Of a stretch of 64,000 nucleotides of DNA, positions 20,606 through 29,221 are shown piece by piece (position 1 is the stretch's first letter; every line of letters starts with the position of its first letter). The position numbers and the translations under genes were made by a program. This stretch comes from Devosia lucknowensis (GTDB lineage: Bacteria; Pseudomonadota; Alphaproteobacteria; Rhizobiales; Devosiaceae), in contig NZ_FXWK01000001.1 in NCBI RefSeq assembly GCF_900177655.1, positions 1,054,001 to 1,118,000 on the forward strand, in the 5' to 3' direction. Under the pieces are notes generated by a model that was not told the DNA's origin, ran no database searches, and saw only the letters and a list, made by a program, of their open reading frames with translations.

Positions 20606-21433
20606 ATGGCTCCGCCGGACCGGATCATCGCGACCATTCTGGGCTGCGGATCATCCGGCGGCGTCCCGCGCCTCGGCAATGACTGGGGTGCCTGCGATCC
20701 GTCCGATCCACGCAATCGCCGGCGCCGCTGCGCGCTGCTCATCGAAGGCTGGCGCGACGCAATTGATGAACCAACACGGGCACTTATCGACACCGGGCCT
20801 GACCTTCGCGAGCAGCTCCTGGGCACGAGGGTGGATCGCATAGATGCCGTTCTCTACACCCATGAGCATGCCGACCACACCCACGGGATCGACGATCTCC
20901 GGGTTCTGGCGCTGCATAATCGCCGGCGTGTAGACGTCTACTTCTCGGCCGCGTGCGGCCTGCGTCTGCGAGAGGCCTTCGGGTACTGCTTCTCAACGCC
21001 ACAGGGTAGCTCATACCCGCCGATCCTCAACGCCCACGAGATCACCGATGGTGACATGGTGCGTGTCGAAGGCCCCGGCGGAACGTTGGAATTTCAAGCC
21101 TTTAACCTCCATCACGGGGACATCGACGCCCTCGGCTATCGCGTCGGCGGACTGGCTTATACCCCCGATCTTTCCTCCGTCCCGGAAACGGCAGGACCGG
21201 CTCTTGAGGGACTGGATACCTGGATCGTCGACGCGCTGCGCCCGACGCCTCATCCCAGCCACCTCAGCCTTCCCGAAACGCTCCAGCTGATCGCCAAGCA
21301 TGCGCCGCGCCAAGCGGTCCTCACTAACATGCACATCGATCTCGACTATGCCGAAACAGATCGAACCACGCCTTCCAATGTCGCACCTGCCTTCGACGGC
21401 ATGGAGGTCAAGGTGACAGCGGATCGTCGCTAA
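20606..21433 (+). CDS. MBL-fold metallo-hydrolase (PhnP-like)
   Basis: The 275-residue protein has the metallo-beta-lactamase core THEHADH at residues 85-91, DTGPD at 62-66, and later His/Asp ligands (HHGD; HPSH). GCGSSGGVPRLG near the N-terminus places it in the PhnP/RNase Z-like branch that hydrolyses cyclic phosphodiesters. The spacer from tatD is four bases. In related genomes this gene is commonly followed by mazG; here a large accessory block lies between them. Confidence 0.92.
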   Translation: MAPPDRIIATILGCGSSGGVPRLGNDWGACDPSDPRNRRRRCALLIEGWRDAIDEPTRALIDTGPDLREQLLGTRVDRIDAVLYTHEHADHTHGIDDLRVLALHNRRRVDVYFSAACGLRLREAFGYCFSTPQGSSYPPILNAHEITDGDMVRVEGPGGTLEFQAFNLHHGDIDALGYRVGGLAYTPDLSSVPETAGPALEGLDTWIVDALRPTPHPSHLSLPETLQLIAKHAPRQAVLTNMHIDLDYAETDRTTPSNVAPAFDGMEVKVTADRR

Positions 21434-21465
21434 CACATTGATTGAGAAGCTGGATCTCGCGGTCT

Positions 21466-23064
21466 TTAACTGCGTCTGGCCGCAGCTTGTAGCGCAGTAA
21501 AGACCCGGTATCGCCGCTCGTGCACATCTCCGATCGCCCCCACGGCAGGCTGAAACGCTCGGCTACTCCGGGTCATCGCCGCCATTGCGTCTGTCATCGT
21601 GGTGTATGCATCTGCAGCCAGCGCCCCCAAAATTGCGGCGCCGAGGAGGACTGGCTCATCCGCCTCTGTCGCAATGACGGGCAACCCGCAAGCGTCGGCG
21701 AGCAACTGTCGGACCAGTTCGTCTTGGCCGGCGCCGCCTGAAATAACCACGCGCTGTACCGGCGCGCCGTGTCGCGCCTGGGTTTCGATGATCTGCCGGA
21801 GGCCATAGCCGATCCCTGTCAGGCCCGCGACATAGAGGGCGACGAGGCTGAGTTCCGACTGGTCCATGCCGAGCCCGGCGATGACAGCGCGCGCGTCGGG
21901 GTCGGCGAAGGGCGCCCTGTTGCCCAGAAATTCTGGGACGACGTGAAGCCCGTCGGCCAGCAGGACAGTTTCGGACGCCAGATCATATTGCTGGCGTGCA
22001 CTGCGGGACAGGTAGGATAGCAGCGGAAGGCCAAGAACGGCTGCCCGCTGCCTTGACTCAATCGTGGCTGGATGAAGCGCCACGAGGCAATCGATCGCCG
22101 CGCCCGCGGCCGACTGTCCACCCTCATTAAGCCAGAGGCCGCTGAGCATCGCATCGTAGTAGGGACCCCAGACGCCCGGGACGAAGGCGGGATCGCCGGT
22201 CGTGGTCATGGTGCACGACGAGGTGCCGAACACATAGGCCATGTTTTCTTCGGGTCGCCCTATCGCGCCCACCGTGCCGACGCCGCCAGCATGAGCATCG
22301 ATCAGGCCAGCCGCGATCGGCGTGCCGGGAATAAGGCCGAGGTCCTTCGCGGCCTCAGGGGTCAAGCCGCCGATGCGGGTCCCTGGAGCCACAATATCGG
22401 TGCCAATGCGGCGAAACCCCTCTTCGGCCAGGTCGCCGAGGCCGATGGCGTGGAAATAGGTTGGATCCCAGCGGCGCTCATGGGCAATGTAGGTCCACTT
22501 GCAGGTGACAGTGCAGGATGATCGGCTGAGGCTGCCACTCATGCGCCAGGTCAGGTAGTCGGCAAGATCAAAGAAGTTCTCGGCAGCATCGAAGACCTGT
22601 GGCCGGTGCTCCTTGAGCCAGAGGAGCTTCGGCGTCTCCATCTCCGGTGAAATCGTGCCGCCGACATAGCGCAGGACGTCGTGGCCTTGGGAGGTTATCC
22701 GCCTGGCCTGATCGATGGCACGATGATCCATCCAGACGATGACATTGCGTTCCGGATCTTCGGAGGGACCGACGGGCAGGGGGGCTCCGCCCTGTCCAAG
22801 AACGACGAGGGAACATGTGGCGTCGACACCGATGCCGCCGATGTCGCCGGCTTGCATTTTGGCAACCCGAAGCGCTTCCCGTACCGAAGCGCAAATAGCG
22901 CGCCAAATGTCGTTGCTCGACTGTTCGACGATCTCGCCAGGTTCGTGGAAGATGGCGATGTCGCGCTTGGCTGACGCGAGCATCTCGCCTGCGGCGTTGA
23001 AAATGCCGGCGCGAGCACTGCCCGTGCCGACGTCTATGCCGAGGAAATGCTGGGCGATAGTCAT
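21466..23064 (-). CDS. FGGY-family pentulose kinase, probably D-ribulokinase
   Basis: The 532-residue kinase has the ATP-binding FGGY opening FLGIDVGTGSARAGIF, a substrate loop with WMDHRA, the catalytic Asp256 in AGLIDAHAGG and the second ATP site VVISGGAGQDELVRQLLAD. Length and motifs fit the ribulo/ribitol kinase branch (YpCarbK-like). Its gene is 8 bp behind the ribitol 2-dehydrogenase-like SDR, so phosphorylation of D-ribulose to D-ribulose 5-phosphate is the likely step. The specific sugar is inferred from the neighbour, not seen in this sequence. It ends the operon and is convergent with the MBL gene. Confidence 0.85.
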   Translation of the reverse strand: MTIAQHFLGIDVGTGSARAGIFNAAGEMLASAKRDIAIFHEPGEIVEQSSNDIWRAICASVREALRVAKMQAGDIGGIGVDATCSLVVLGQGGAPLPVGPSEDPERNVIVWMDHRAIDQARRITSQGHDVLRYVGGTISPEMETPKLLWLKEHRPQVFDAAENFFDLADYLTWRMSGSLSRSSCTVTCKWTYIAHERRWDPTYFHAIGLGDLAEEGFRRIGTDIVAPGTRIGGLTPEAAKDLGLIPGTPIAAGLIDAHAGGVGTVGAIGRPEENMAYVFGTSSCTMTTTGDPAFVPGVWGPYYDAMLSGLWLNEGGQSAAGAAIDCLVALHPATIESRQRAAVLGLPLLSYLSRSARQQYDLASETVLLADGLHVVPEFLGNRAPFADPDARAVIAGLGMDQSELSLVALYVAGLTGIGYGLRQIIETQARHGAPVQRVVISGGAGQDELVRQLLADACGLPVIATEADEPVLLGAAILGALAADAYTTMTDAMAAMTRSSRAFQPAVGAIGDVHERRYRVFTALQAAARRS

Positions 23065-23072
23065 GGGGAGCC

Positions 23073-23801
23073 CTAAAGGTCAACAGTTGTGGGCAGAATG
23101 ACGAGATCGCGTATGGTGACGCCCTTTTTCCGGGTGACCATGAAGACGACTGCCTCGGCGACTTCGGTCGGCTGCATCAGGCTTCCATTGGCAAGAGCTT
23201 CGTCCATTTTGGCCTTGGGCCAGTCCTTGAGTAGAGCGGTGACAACCGGGCCAGGTGCAACGGCGCCGACGCGAACCCCGTCCGGCGCCACCTGGCGTCG
23301 AAGAGTGTGAACGAAGGCCTGCACGGCAAATTTCGAAGCCGTGTAGATCGGCTCCCACACCACCGGCACCAGTCCCGCGATGGAGCTGGTGAAGACGACA
23401 TCGCCCGATTTCTGAGCCACCAGATGCGGCAACACCGAGCGGACGGCGCGGAAGGTGGCATTGATATTGAGGTTCAGCATGCGCTCCCAGTCATCCGGAT
23501 TGCCATCCACCACCGGTCCGCCGACATAGGCGCCGGCATTAGCGTGAAAGATGTCGAGCCCGCCGGCCAGGGCGCGAATGGCCTCGCCAAGACCGTCGAC
23601 TTGGGCATGGTCGAAAAGGTCGACCTTAAGGGCAAAAGCGCCGTCGCCCATGTCACCGACCAGCTCGTCGAGGCGTGCTGCATCGCGATCGATCAGCACC
23701 ACGCGCGCGCCTTCTGCATGCATGGCGCGGGCACATTCAAGCCCTATGCCCGAGGCGGCACCCGTCACGGCGGCAACTTTGCCGCTCAGCTTCTGGGTCA
23801 T
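23073..23801 (-). CDS. Short-chain dehydrogenase, ribitol 2-dehydrogenase-like
   Basis: The 242-residue classical SDR has GAASGIG (14-20), an Asp38 at the end of beta 2 (LIDRD) that favours NAD over NADP, Ser139/Ser140, and Tyr153-x-x-x-Lys157. The [22 protein letters not shown] segment, [20 protein letters not shown] and the terminal TIRDLVILP are, as I recall them, typical of rhizobial ribitol 2-dehydrogenases, which oxidise ribitol to D-ribulose. It follows the ABC permease by 18 bp and precedes the kinase by 8 bp, so the set would take ribitol to D-ribulose 5-phosphate. D-arabitol or another pentitol is possible. Confidence 0.8.
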   Translation of the reverse strand: MTQKLSGKVAAVTGAASGIGLECARAMHAEGARVVLIDRDAARLDELVGDMGDGAFALKVDLFDHAQVDGLGEAIRALAGGLDIFHANAGAYVGGPVVDGNPDDWERMLNLNINATFRAVRSVLPHLVAQKSGDVVFTSSIAGLVPVVWEPIYTASKFAVQAFVHTLRRQVAPDGVRVGAVAPGPVVTALLKDWPKAKMDEALANGSLMQPTEVAEAVVFMVTRKKGVTIRDLVILPTTVDL

Positions 23802-23819
23802 TTCAGCATTCTCCGATAG

Positions 23820-25070
23820 TTAGGCACGTCCATGCGTGACGCGGCTGCGGCGCGCGAGGGAATCAACGATGACAGCGATGGCGAGCACGGCGCCCGTAAT
23901 CATGTAGCGCAACGACGAGGACAGGTTGAGCAGGGTCAGGCCGTTCGAAATGGCCTGGATAACGATGATGCCGAGCACGGCCGACCAGGCGCTGCCCCGC
24001 CCGCCGAAGAGGCTGGTGCCGCCAATGACTGCAGCCGCGATGGCGTTGAGATTGACGTCGCCGGTACCGGCCTGCTGGCTCGAAGAGGCCAGGCGCGACG
24101 CGGCAAGAATGCCTCCTGCGGCAGCAAGGGTCGAGCAGATCACGAAGGCGGACGTATAGATGCGCTTGACGTTGATGCCGGCGCGTCGTGCTGCCTCCCG
24201 ATTGCCGCCGACCGCGAACATCGAGCGACCCCACTTCGTCCGGGTCAGGCCATAGTTCAGCACTACGGCGATCAGCACGAAGAGCGCGAACATCCACGGC
24301 AGGCCGCGACCGAGGTTCAGATACCAGGCGGCAATGCCCAGAGCGAGCGTCAGCGCGATTGCCTTGGCAAAGACCAACCGCATTGCAAGTGGTGAAAGGC
24401 CTGCGGCGACACGGCGATGACTGGTGCGCCAGCCGTTGAAAGCAATCAGGGCGCCTGGGATGATGGCAAGCAGGTAACTCAGCCAATCCGGCATGATCAG
24501 GGTCTGCCCGAAGCGCACCAGGTCAGACTGGAAGGGCAGGTTGATCGAACCGGTGGCGCCCAGGAGGTAAAGTTGCAGACCTAGCAACGCGAGTAGGCCA
24601 GCCAGCGTGGCGACGAAGCTTGGCATGCCCAAGCGGGTATAGAAGATGGCATAAACGAAACCGACCAGAGCGCCAGTCGCCAAAGCGGCGAGAATGGCGA
24701 CGGGGAGAGGCATGCCTGTATTGACCCACAGCACGCCGATTATGGCCGAGGCAAGCCCGCTCATCGAACCAACGGACAGATCGATTTCGCCCAGCATCAG
24801 GACGCAGACGATGCCGAGGGAAATTACGCCGACCGTGGCGCAATCAAAGAGCAGGTTGACGAGGTTATTGGGGGCGAGAAAGACAGGGTTGAGCGCGGTG
24901 AAGACAACCGAGATGAGAATGAGCCCGACAATGACCGGCAACATGCCGAGATCGCCGGAACGGACACGGTCGACAAAGCCGCGCCAGGCGCCGGCAAAAC
25001 TGTCGTCGTTGCGAACGCGGCTGTCGGCGCGGTCGAGGGCTGCTGCATTTTGGGGATCGGGCATGGTCAT
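23820..25070 (-). CDS. Sugar ABC transporter permease (RbsC/XylH family)
   Basis: The 416-residue inner-membrane protein has about ten hydrophobic segments and the family's TIVGVISLGIVCVLMLGEIDLSVG-like core (residues near 80-105) plus the cytoplasmic coupling loop GNREAARRAGINVKR. It forms the pore of a carbohydrate importer of the CUT2 class. Its ATG overlaps the ATPase stop by four bases (ATGA), so stoichiometry is likely set by coupled translation. The first 35 residues are polar and cytoplasmic, longer than in RbsC. Confidence 0.93.
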   Translation of the reverse strand: MTMPDPQNAAALDRADSRVRNDDSFAGAWRGFVDRVRSGDLGMLPVIVGLILISVVFTALNPVFLAPNNLVNLLFDCATVGVISLGIVCVLMLGEIDLSVGSMSGLASAIIGVLWVNTGMPLPVAILAALATGALVGFVYAIFYTRLGMPSFVATLAGLLALLGLQLYLLGATGSINLPFQSDLVRFGQTLIMPDWLSYLLAIIPGALIAFNGWRTSHRRVAAGLSPLAMRLVFAKAIALTLALGIAAWYLNLGRGLPWMFALFVLIAVVLNYGLTRTKWGRSMFAVGGNREAARRAGINVKRIYTSAFVICSTLAAAGGILAASRLASSSQQAGTGDVNLNAIAAAVIGGTSLFGGRGSAWSAVLGIIVIQAISNGLTLLNLSSSLRYMITGAVLAIAVIVDSLARRSRVTHGRA

Positions 25071-25876
25071 AGTCCGGCCTCTCTGGTAGCGGCGTGTTCG
25101 GCGCGTGTTTTCTGGCGGCGGGTGACGGCGTTTTCGCTGGCGCCGGTGATGGCGGCGACGAGGTCCTGGTGGGACGTATCGGCGGTGAAGACGCCATTGT
25201 TTCGGCCAAGCCGCAGGACGACGATGCGGTCGGCAACGGCGCGCACATCTTCCATGTTGTGGCTGATGATGATGACACCAAGCCCGCGGTCGCGAACGCG
25301 CTCGATGAGGTTCAACACCTCGGCGGTCTGGGCGACGCCGAGCGCGGCAGTCGGCTCGTCGAGCATGATGATTTTCGGCTCGAGCAGCAGAGATCGGGCA
25401 ATAGCCACCGTCTGGCGTTGACCGCCGGAGAGCGAGGCAATGGGCTGGCGCACTGATGGGATGCGGGCGGCGAGTTCTCGCAGCAGCGACCAGGCGCGCA
25501 ATTCCATCGAGACTTCATCCAGCTGCCACGGCGCCAATTCGTGGCCGAGGAAAAGATTGGCCACGACATCGAGGTTTTCGCACAGGGCGAGATCCTGGAA
25601 TACGGTGGCGATGCCCAGTTCGAGAGCCCGTCCCGGACCGTTGAGGGACACTGGACTACCCAGATATTCGATGGTGCCGGCACTTGGCTGAAACACGCCG
25701 GCGAGAATTTTGACCAACGTCGATTTACCCGCACCATTGTCGCCGACCAACGCCACGACTTCGCCGGGATGGACGTCAAGCTCGATATTGGTCAACGCCG
25801 AGACGGCACCGAAGTTCTTTGAAATGCCGCGCAGCCTCAAGATCGGCTCAGTCTGCGGCTGCGTCAGTTCTGTCAT
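25067..25876 (-). CDS. Sugar ABC transporter ATP-binding protein, single-domain
   Basis: The 269-residue protein has Walker A GDNGAGKST (45-53), signature LSGGQ (149-153), Walker B IIMLDEPT (169-176) and the H-loop in IIISHNMEDV. CUT2 sugar importers usually have a fused double ATPase of about 500 residues; this one has a single domain and would work as a homodimer, as in the Thermotoga/rhizobial single-domain variants. It sits between the binding-protein gene (56-bp gap) and the permease (4-bp overlap). Confidence 0.93.
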   Translation of the reverse strand: MTELTQPQTEPILRLRGISKNFGAVSALTNIELDVHPGEVVALVGDNGAGKSTLVKILAGVFQPSAGTIEYLGSPVSLNGPGRALELGIATVFQDLALCENLDVVANLFLGHELAPWQLDEVSMELRAWSLLRELAARIPSVRQPIASLSGGQRQTVAIARSLLLEPKIIMLDEPTAALGVAQTAEVLNLIERVRDRGLGVIIISHNMEDVRAVADRIVVLRLGRNNGVFTADTSHQDLVAAITGASENAVTRRQKTRAEHAATREAGL

Positions 25877-25932
25877 ATCGATCTCGCGAATTCGGCCCCG
25901 CCCCCGAAAGGACGGAGCCTGGGGGACGCTTG

Positions 25933-26973
25933 TTACTGGATGCCCAGCGCGCTACAGCCTTCCGCATATTCACCGGTGCACACTTCTGCTGCCGTTTGGA
26001 TACCCTTGTCGAAGATCTCTGCCTTGATGTTTTCGGCAGTGACTACCGCAGGCGTGAAGAGCTGCGAGGGTGTGTCGTAGAGGGTGTGCGTGGCCTCGGG
26101 GGTCTCGCCGTTCATCAACTTGACGGCCACTTCGGCAGCAGCACGGGCCACGATCTCCGAAGGCTTGGAAATGGTGTTGTACTGATCGCCGGCGATGATC
26201 AGCTGCAGTGCAGCGATCGTGGCGTCATTGCCGGAAACGGGTGGGACCGGGTCTACGCCGGCGGCCTTGAAGGCGGCAATGGTGCCACCGGCCGTCCCGT
26301 CATTGGCGGCGACGACGCCCACGATCTGGTCGCCGAAGCGAGTGATCTGGCCAGCGACCCATTCCTGCGCAGCGGGCGGTGCCCAATCCGGCGTGTCGAA
26401 CTCTGCAAGCGTCTCGTAGCCCGATGAATCAAGCGCCTTGTCGATGCCGTCGCGGATGAGGCCGGCAGCGGCGTCGGTCGGCGAACCGTTGACCTGCAGC
26501 ACCCCCGAACCTTCCGCGACGCCTTCGGCCTTGAGGTGATCGACCAGTGACTGGGCAATGGCGTTGCCGATGCCTTCGTTGTCGAAGGAAACATAATAAT
26601 CCGCAGGCAGGTCGGGAATGGGACGGTCATAAGCGATCACCTTGACGTCCTGCGAATGGGCGATTTCCACCAACGCCGCGGCTGCTGCGGAATCGACCGG
26701 GTCGAGCACGACGATGGTCGCGCCCTGCGCTATCACCGAATTGAACTGCTGCTGCTGCAGAGCCGCATCGGCATTGGCGTTCTGATAAATCAGCGTGCAG
26801 TCGGCGCACAGCTCCTTCATTGCAGCTTCGAAGCCCGGCCAATCGTGTTCTTCATAGCGGGTCGAAGCCTGATCAGGCATCAGGAAAGCGACGGTTGTGG
26901 CTGCCTGGGCAGCGGTTGCACCGGCCATAGAAATTGCGATGGCGGCGGCAGTTTTGAGGGCAGTGGCGTTCAT
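25933..26973 (-). CDS. Periplasmic sugar-binding protein of the ABC importer
   Basis: The 346-residue product has a Sec signal peptide (ending TAAQA before ATTVAFLMPDQ) and the two-lobed periplasmic-binding-protein fold of the RbsB/XylF type, with VKVIAYDRPIPD, an YVSFDNEGIG hinge segment and AANDGTAGG. Two Cys pairs (LCADC; VCTGEYAEGC) probably form disulphides. ATG 26973 is preceded by GGAGGAG and starts the signal; the 29-residue upstream extension is ignored. XylF-like features and the neighbouring dehydrogenase point to a pentose or pentitol ligand. It is the first gene of the transport operon. Confidence 0.93.
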   Translation of the reverse strand: MNATALKTAAAIAISMAGATAAQAATTVAFLMPDQASTRYEEHDWPGFEAAMKELCADCTLIYQNANADAALQQQQFNSVIAQGATIVVLDPVDSAAAAALVEIAHSQDVKVIAYDRPIPDLPADYYVSFDNEGIGNAIAQSLVDHLKAEGVAEGSGVLQVNGSPTDAAAGLIRDGIDKALDSSGYETLAEFDTPDWAPPAAQEWVAGQITRFGDQIVGVVAANDGTAGGTIAAFKAAGVDPVPPVSGNDATIAALQLIIAGDQYNTISKPSEIVARAAAEVAVKLMNGETPEATHTLYDTPSQLFTPAVVTAENIKAEIFDKGIQTAAEVCTGEYAEGCSALGIQ

Positions 26974-27174
26974 GTTTCTCCTCCAGAAACGCTTCTTGGT
27001 TCTCCGACATGAGGTCGGCTTTGAGCCCTTCGCTCGGCAAAAACAGTCCTCTGCGATCAAGACGTAAATTCTTGATCCGCCGGTTTGCGGTTGCGAATGG
27101 ATGGTCAGGTCCCTGCCTCGGGCAGGGTCGTCAGCCCGGTGCGGTCTAGCCGGACGGAGGTAGGAAGGCTGGAT

Positions 27175-28059
27175 TCATGCGGCCTCCTCGATGTTTTTGT
27201 TTTCGAGCAGCAGTCGCCGGAACTGCGTTGGCGTCACCCCGCGCAAGGCCAGGAACTGACGGTTGAAATTGGAGACATTGTTGAAGCCAGAGGCGTAACA
27301 AACATCCGTGATGGTCGCGAAGTCCGACGACATGAGCAACTGGCAGGCGAGCGTCACACGTAACCGGTTGACATATTTGGTCAGGGACTGCCCGGTATGG
27401 CGGCGGAAACTGCGCGACAGCGTCGAGGGCGTTACCCCAGCCAGCTGCGCCAAAGTTTCTTCGTCCAGCGTTTCCGTGAGATTGTCATTGATGTGGGCCA
27501 GCACTTCGTTGATGCCGGTGGACATGAAACCCGAAGGGTCCGGCAGGTATTGTTGGCTCGTCAGTGTCTGTGCGTCGCGATCCTGTTCCAGCGCTGCAAC
27601 GATGCCTAGGAAAAGCGCGATGCGTTCAGTCCCATTGGCGGGGACGATGCGGCGCATAAGCTCCGCTACTCGCGCCGAAGTGCCCGAGCTGAAAAGTACG
27701 CCGGCTTTGCTCCGTTCGAAGAGCTTTCGCGCATCGACGAGTTCAGGAAAACAGGCCACGGTCCGGGTTACGAAATCTTCGGTGAACTGCATCACCCGGC
27801 TGCGCAACGGTACAATGGCTTCGTCGTCGACCTCGCTGACCCAATTGTGTGGCAGGTTTGGACCGACAAGCACGAGATTGCCGGGGGCAAACTGGCCAAT
27901 GAAATCGCCGATGAAGTAGCGGCCGGAGGTAGCGCAAACCAGGTGCAGTTCGTATTCGGGATGGAAGTGCCAGCGCACCGTGTGAAACGGATAACCGTGT
28001 TCCCATGCCTTGAATGACTCAGTTTCGCCGATACGGACGAGTTCGAGATCCGGTTGCAC
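27175..28059 (-). CDS. AraC-family transcriptional regulator with N-terminal cupin domain
   Basis: The protein has an N-terminal cupin sensor (HFHPEYELHLV, FAPGNLVLVGPNLPHNW) and two helix-turn-helix motifs in the last 100 residues (LAQLAGVTPSTLSRSFRRH; FATITDVCYASGFNNVSNFN). I place the start at GTG 28059 because GGAGG lies six bases upstream; this gives 294 residues beginning VQPDLELVRIG. The gene lies ahead of the pentitol operon on the same strand, 201 bp from the binding-protein gene, and is the probable sugar-responsive activator of that operon. Confidence 0.9.
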   Translation of the reverse strand: MQPDLELVRIGETESFKAWEHGYPFHTVRWHFHPEYELHLVCATSGRYFIGDFIGQFAPGNLVLVGPNLPHNWVSEVDDEAIVPLRSRVMQFTEDFVTRTVACFPELVDARKLFERSKAGVLFSSGTSARVAELMRRIVPANGTERIALFLGIVAALEQDRDAQTLTSQQYLPDPSGFMSTGINEVLAHINDNLTETLDEETLAQLAGVTPSTLSRSFRRHTGQSLTKYVNRLRVTLACQLLMSSDFATITDVCYASGFNNVSNFNRQFLALRGVTPTQFRRLLLENKNIEEAA

Positions 28060-28652
28060 GACAGTCCTCCACAAGCCAGCACACCTTGGGCCTTGGCTCG
28101 ACATGGGCCGAGTTGATCCCGGTCTCCACATTCACAAGCTAAGTCCGAACCATCATGCGGCGCTACCACGCGCTTGTCATTTATTTGATACTTTTTTGTC
28201 GCCTAGAATTCTTGGCTCGCCAGTTTTTATCAACGTGAGGTACGTTGCTCAACAGTCAGCACAGCAAGCTACAGGGTAGGGACTGCGCTTCACACAATGC
28301 TCACGAAATACGGGCGAGTTGTCGCTTTGTGGAATGCCGCTGCAAGGTACTACCGTAAGCAGCCTCAGGATGATCTCGCATCTCCCGTTGTTGATCGGCA
28401 CCATGTGGTCAATATCGCAAACAGCCGACCCGCTGCCGCAGAGCGCCGCGGTATCACTCAGGTGACGTGCATAGTTGGCCTGTTGGCGGAGAATCCAGAT
28501 GAGGTGAGATTTTGTGCCCGCGCACGAAACCTTCAGTACGGGCTCAGACATGACTACTGGAGACCGCAAAGCGCCAAAAACTGAGGACGACAAATAGCGA
28601 TGTTTCGAGCCAACGCCCAACAAACGGCACTCCCTCGATCGCCTCAAAGTTC

Positions 28653-28668
28653 CATAATATATATTATG
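28653..28668. promoter_or_regulatory. Perfect 16-bp AT-rich palindrome
   Basis: CATAATATATATTATG reads the same on both strands and stands out in GC-rich DNA. It could be a GntR/FCD-type operator or simply AT-rich sequence. No gene start lies close to it on either strand, which weakens the operator reading. Confidence 0.3.
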
Positions 28669-28745
28669 CGAAATGAGGAGTTGGGAACACCGCCCCTGTT
28701 GTCGGTCCTGCAACCAGTGTTAGCGCTGCCCTTTGAACAAGGCGT

Positions 28746-28767
28746 GGCCCGGCACAAATGCCGGGCC
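28746..28767 (-). terminator. Hairpin after the dehydroquinase gene
   Basis: A 9-bp perfect stem ggcccggca/tgccgggcc with a CAAA tetraloop begins 22 bases beyond the aroQ stop. No clear T run follows on the minus strand, so it is a stabilising or weakly terminating hairpin. Confidence 0.5.
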
Positions 28768-28789
28768 TTGTATCTGCACTCAGCGCGGT

Positions 28790-29221
28790 TCAGCCTTTGA
28801 CCAGACTCAGCACAGCCCTGACCCCCACGCGGTAACCGCCGGCGCCAAGTCCGGCGATTACGGCGTCGGCGCGCATGGACACGTATGAACGATGATAGAT
28901 CGGCTCACGCTTGTGGATGTTGGAGATGTGCAATTCGATCACGGGCCCCTCAAACATCTTGAGTGCGTCGAGCAAGGCCAGCGACGTGAAGGTGAACGCC
29001 GCCGGATTGATCAGGATGCCATCGCCTTCATCGATCGCTTCATGCACCCAGTTGATCAACATCTCCTCGCTGTTCGTCTGGCGAAACACCAGTGGCCGGT
29101 CTCCGGCTTCGTGCCGGCACATCGCTTCCACCTCGCTCAGCGTGGTGGTGCCGTAGATGTGCGGCTCGCGCTTGCCAAGGCGGTTGAGATTGGGGCCGTT
29201 CAGAACATAGATCGGTTTCAC
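28790..29221 (-). CDS. aroQ: Divergent type II 3-dehydroquinate dehydratase
   Basis: The 143-residue flavodoxin-like protein keeps the catalytic loop Arg18 and Tyr23 (GKREPHIYG), Asn72 (LINPAAF) and His98 (IELHISNIH) of type II dehydroquinases. It deviates at two places I know to be conserved: the usual T-H-T-S is T-F-T-S (Phe78), and the usual SNHEG is TNSEE. The GTG at 29221 overlaps the stop of the TRAP large permease (GTGA), so it is the last gene of the transporter operon. In this setting it is probably catabolic, dehydrating 3-dehydroquinate to 3-dehydroshikimate, but an altered substrate cannot be excluded. Confidence 0.85.
   Translation of the reverse strand: MKPIYVLNGPNLNRLGKREPHIYGTTTLSEVEAMCRHEAGDRPLVFRQTNSEEMLINWVHEAIDEGDGILINPAAFTFTSLALLDALKMFEGPVIELHISNIHKREPIYHRSYVSMRADAVIAGLGAGGYRVGVRAVLSLVKG

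Larger units (their letters stand above)
28060..28789. other. Gene-free accessory stretch between the pentitol and quinate modules
   Basis: About 730 bases. The part next to 28060 should hold the AraC promoter; the AT-rich run around 28175-28200 (cttgtcatttatttgatact) is the only promoter-like sequence. Base composition is lower in GC than the flanks. A 154-codon minus-strand frame (28249-28713) is Cys- and Ser-rich, has no ribosome site and resembles nothing I know, so I do not call it a gene. The stretch also contains an AT-rich palindrome (28653) and a hairpin (28746). It may be a decayed remnant from the island's assembly. Confidence 0.55.

Noticed and set aside
28249..28713. 154-codon minus-strand frame in the gene-free stretch
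   Set aside because: No ribosome site, no family resemblance, and Cys/Ser-rich composition. An HNH-like DIDHMVPINNG string is present, but the rest of an HNH domain is not.
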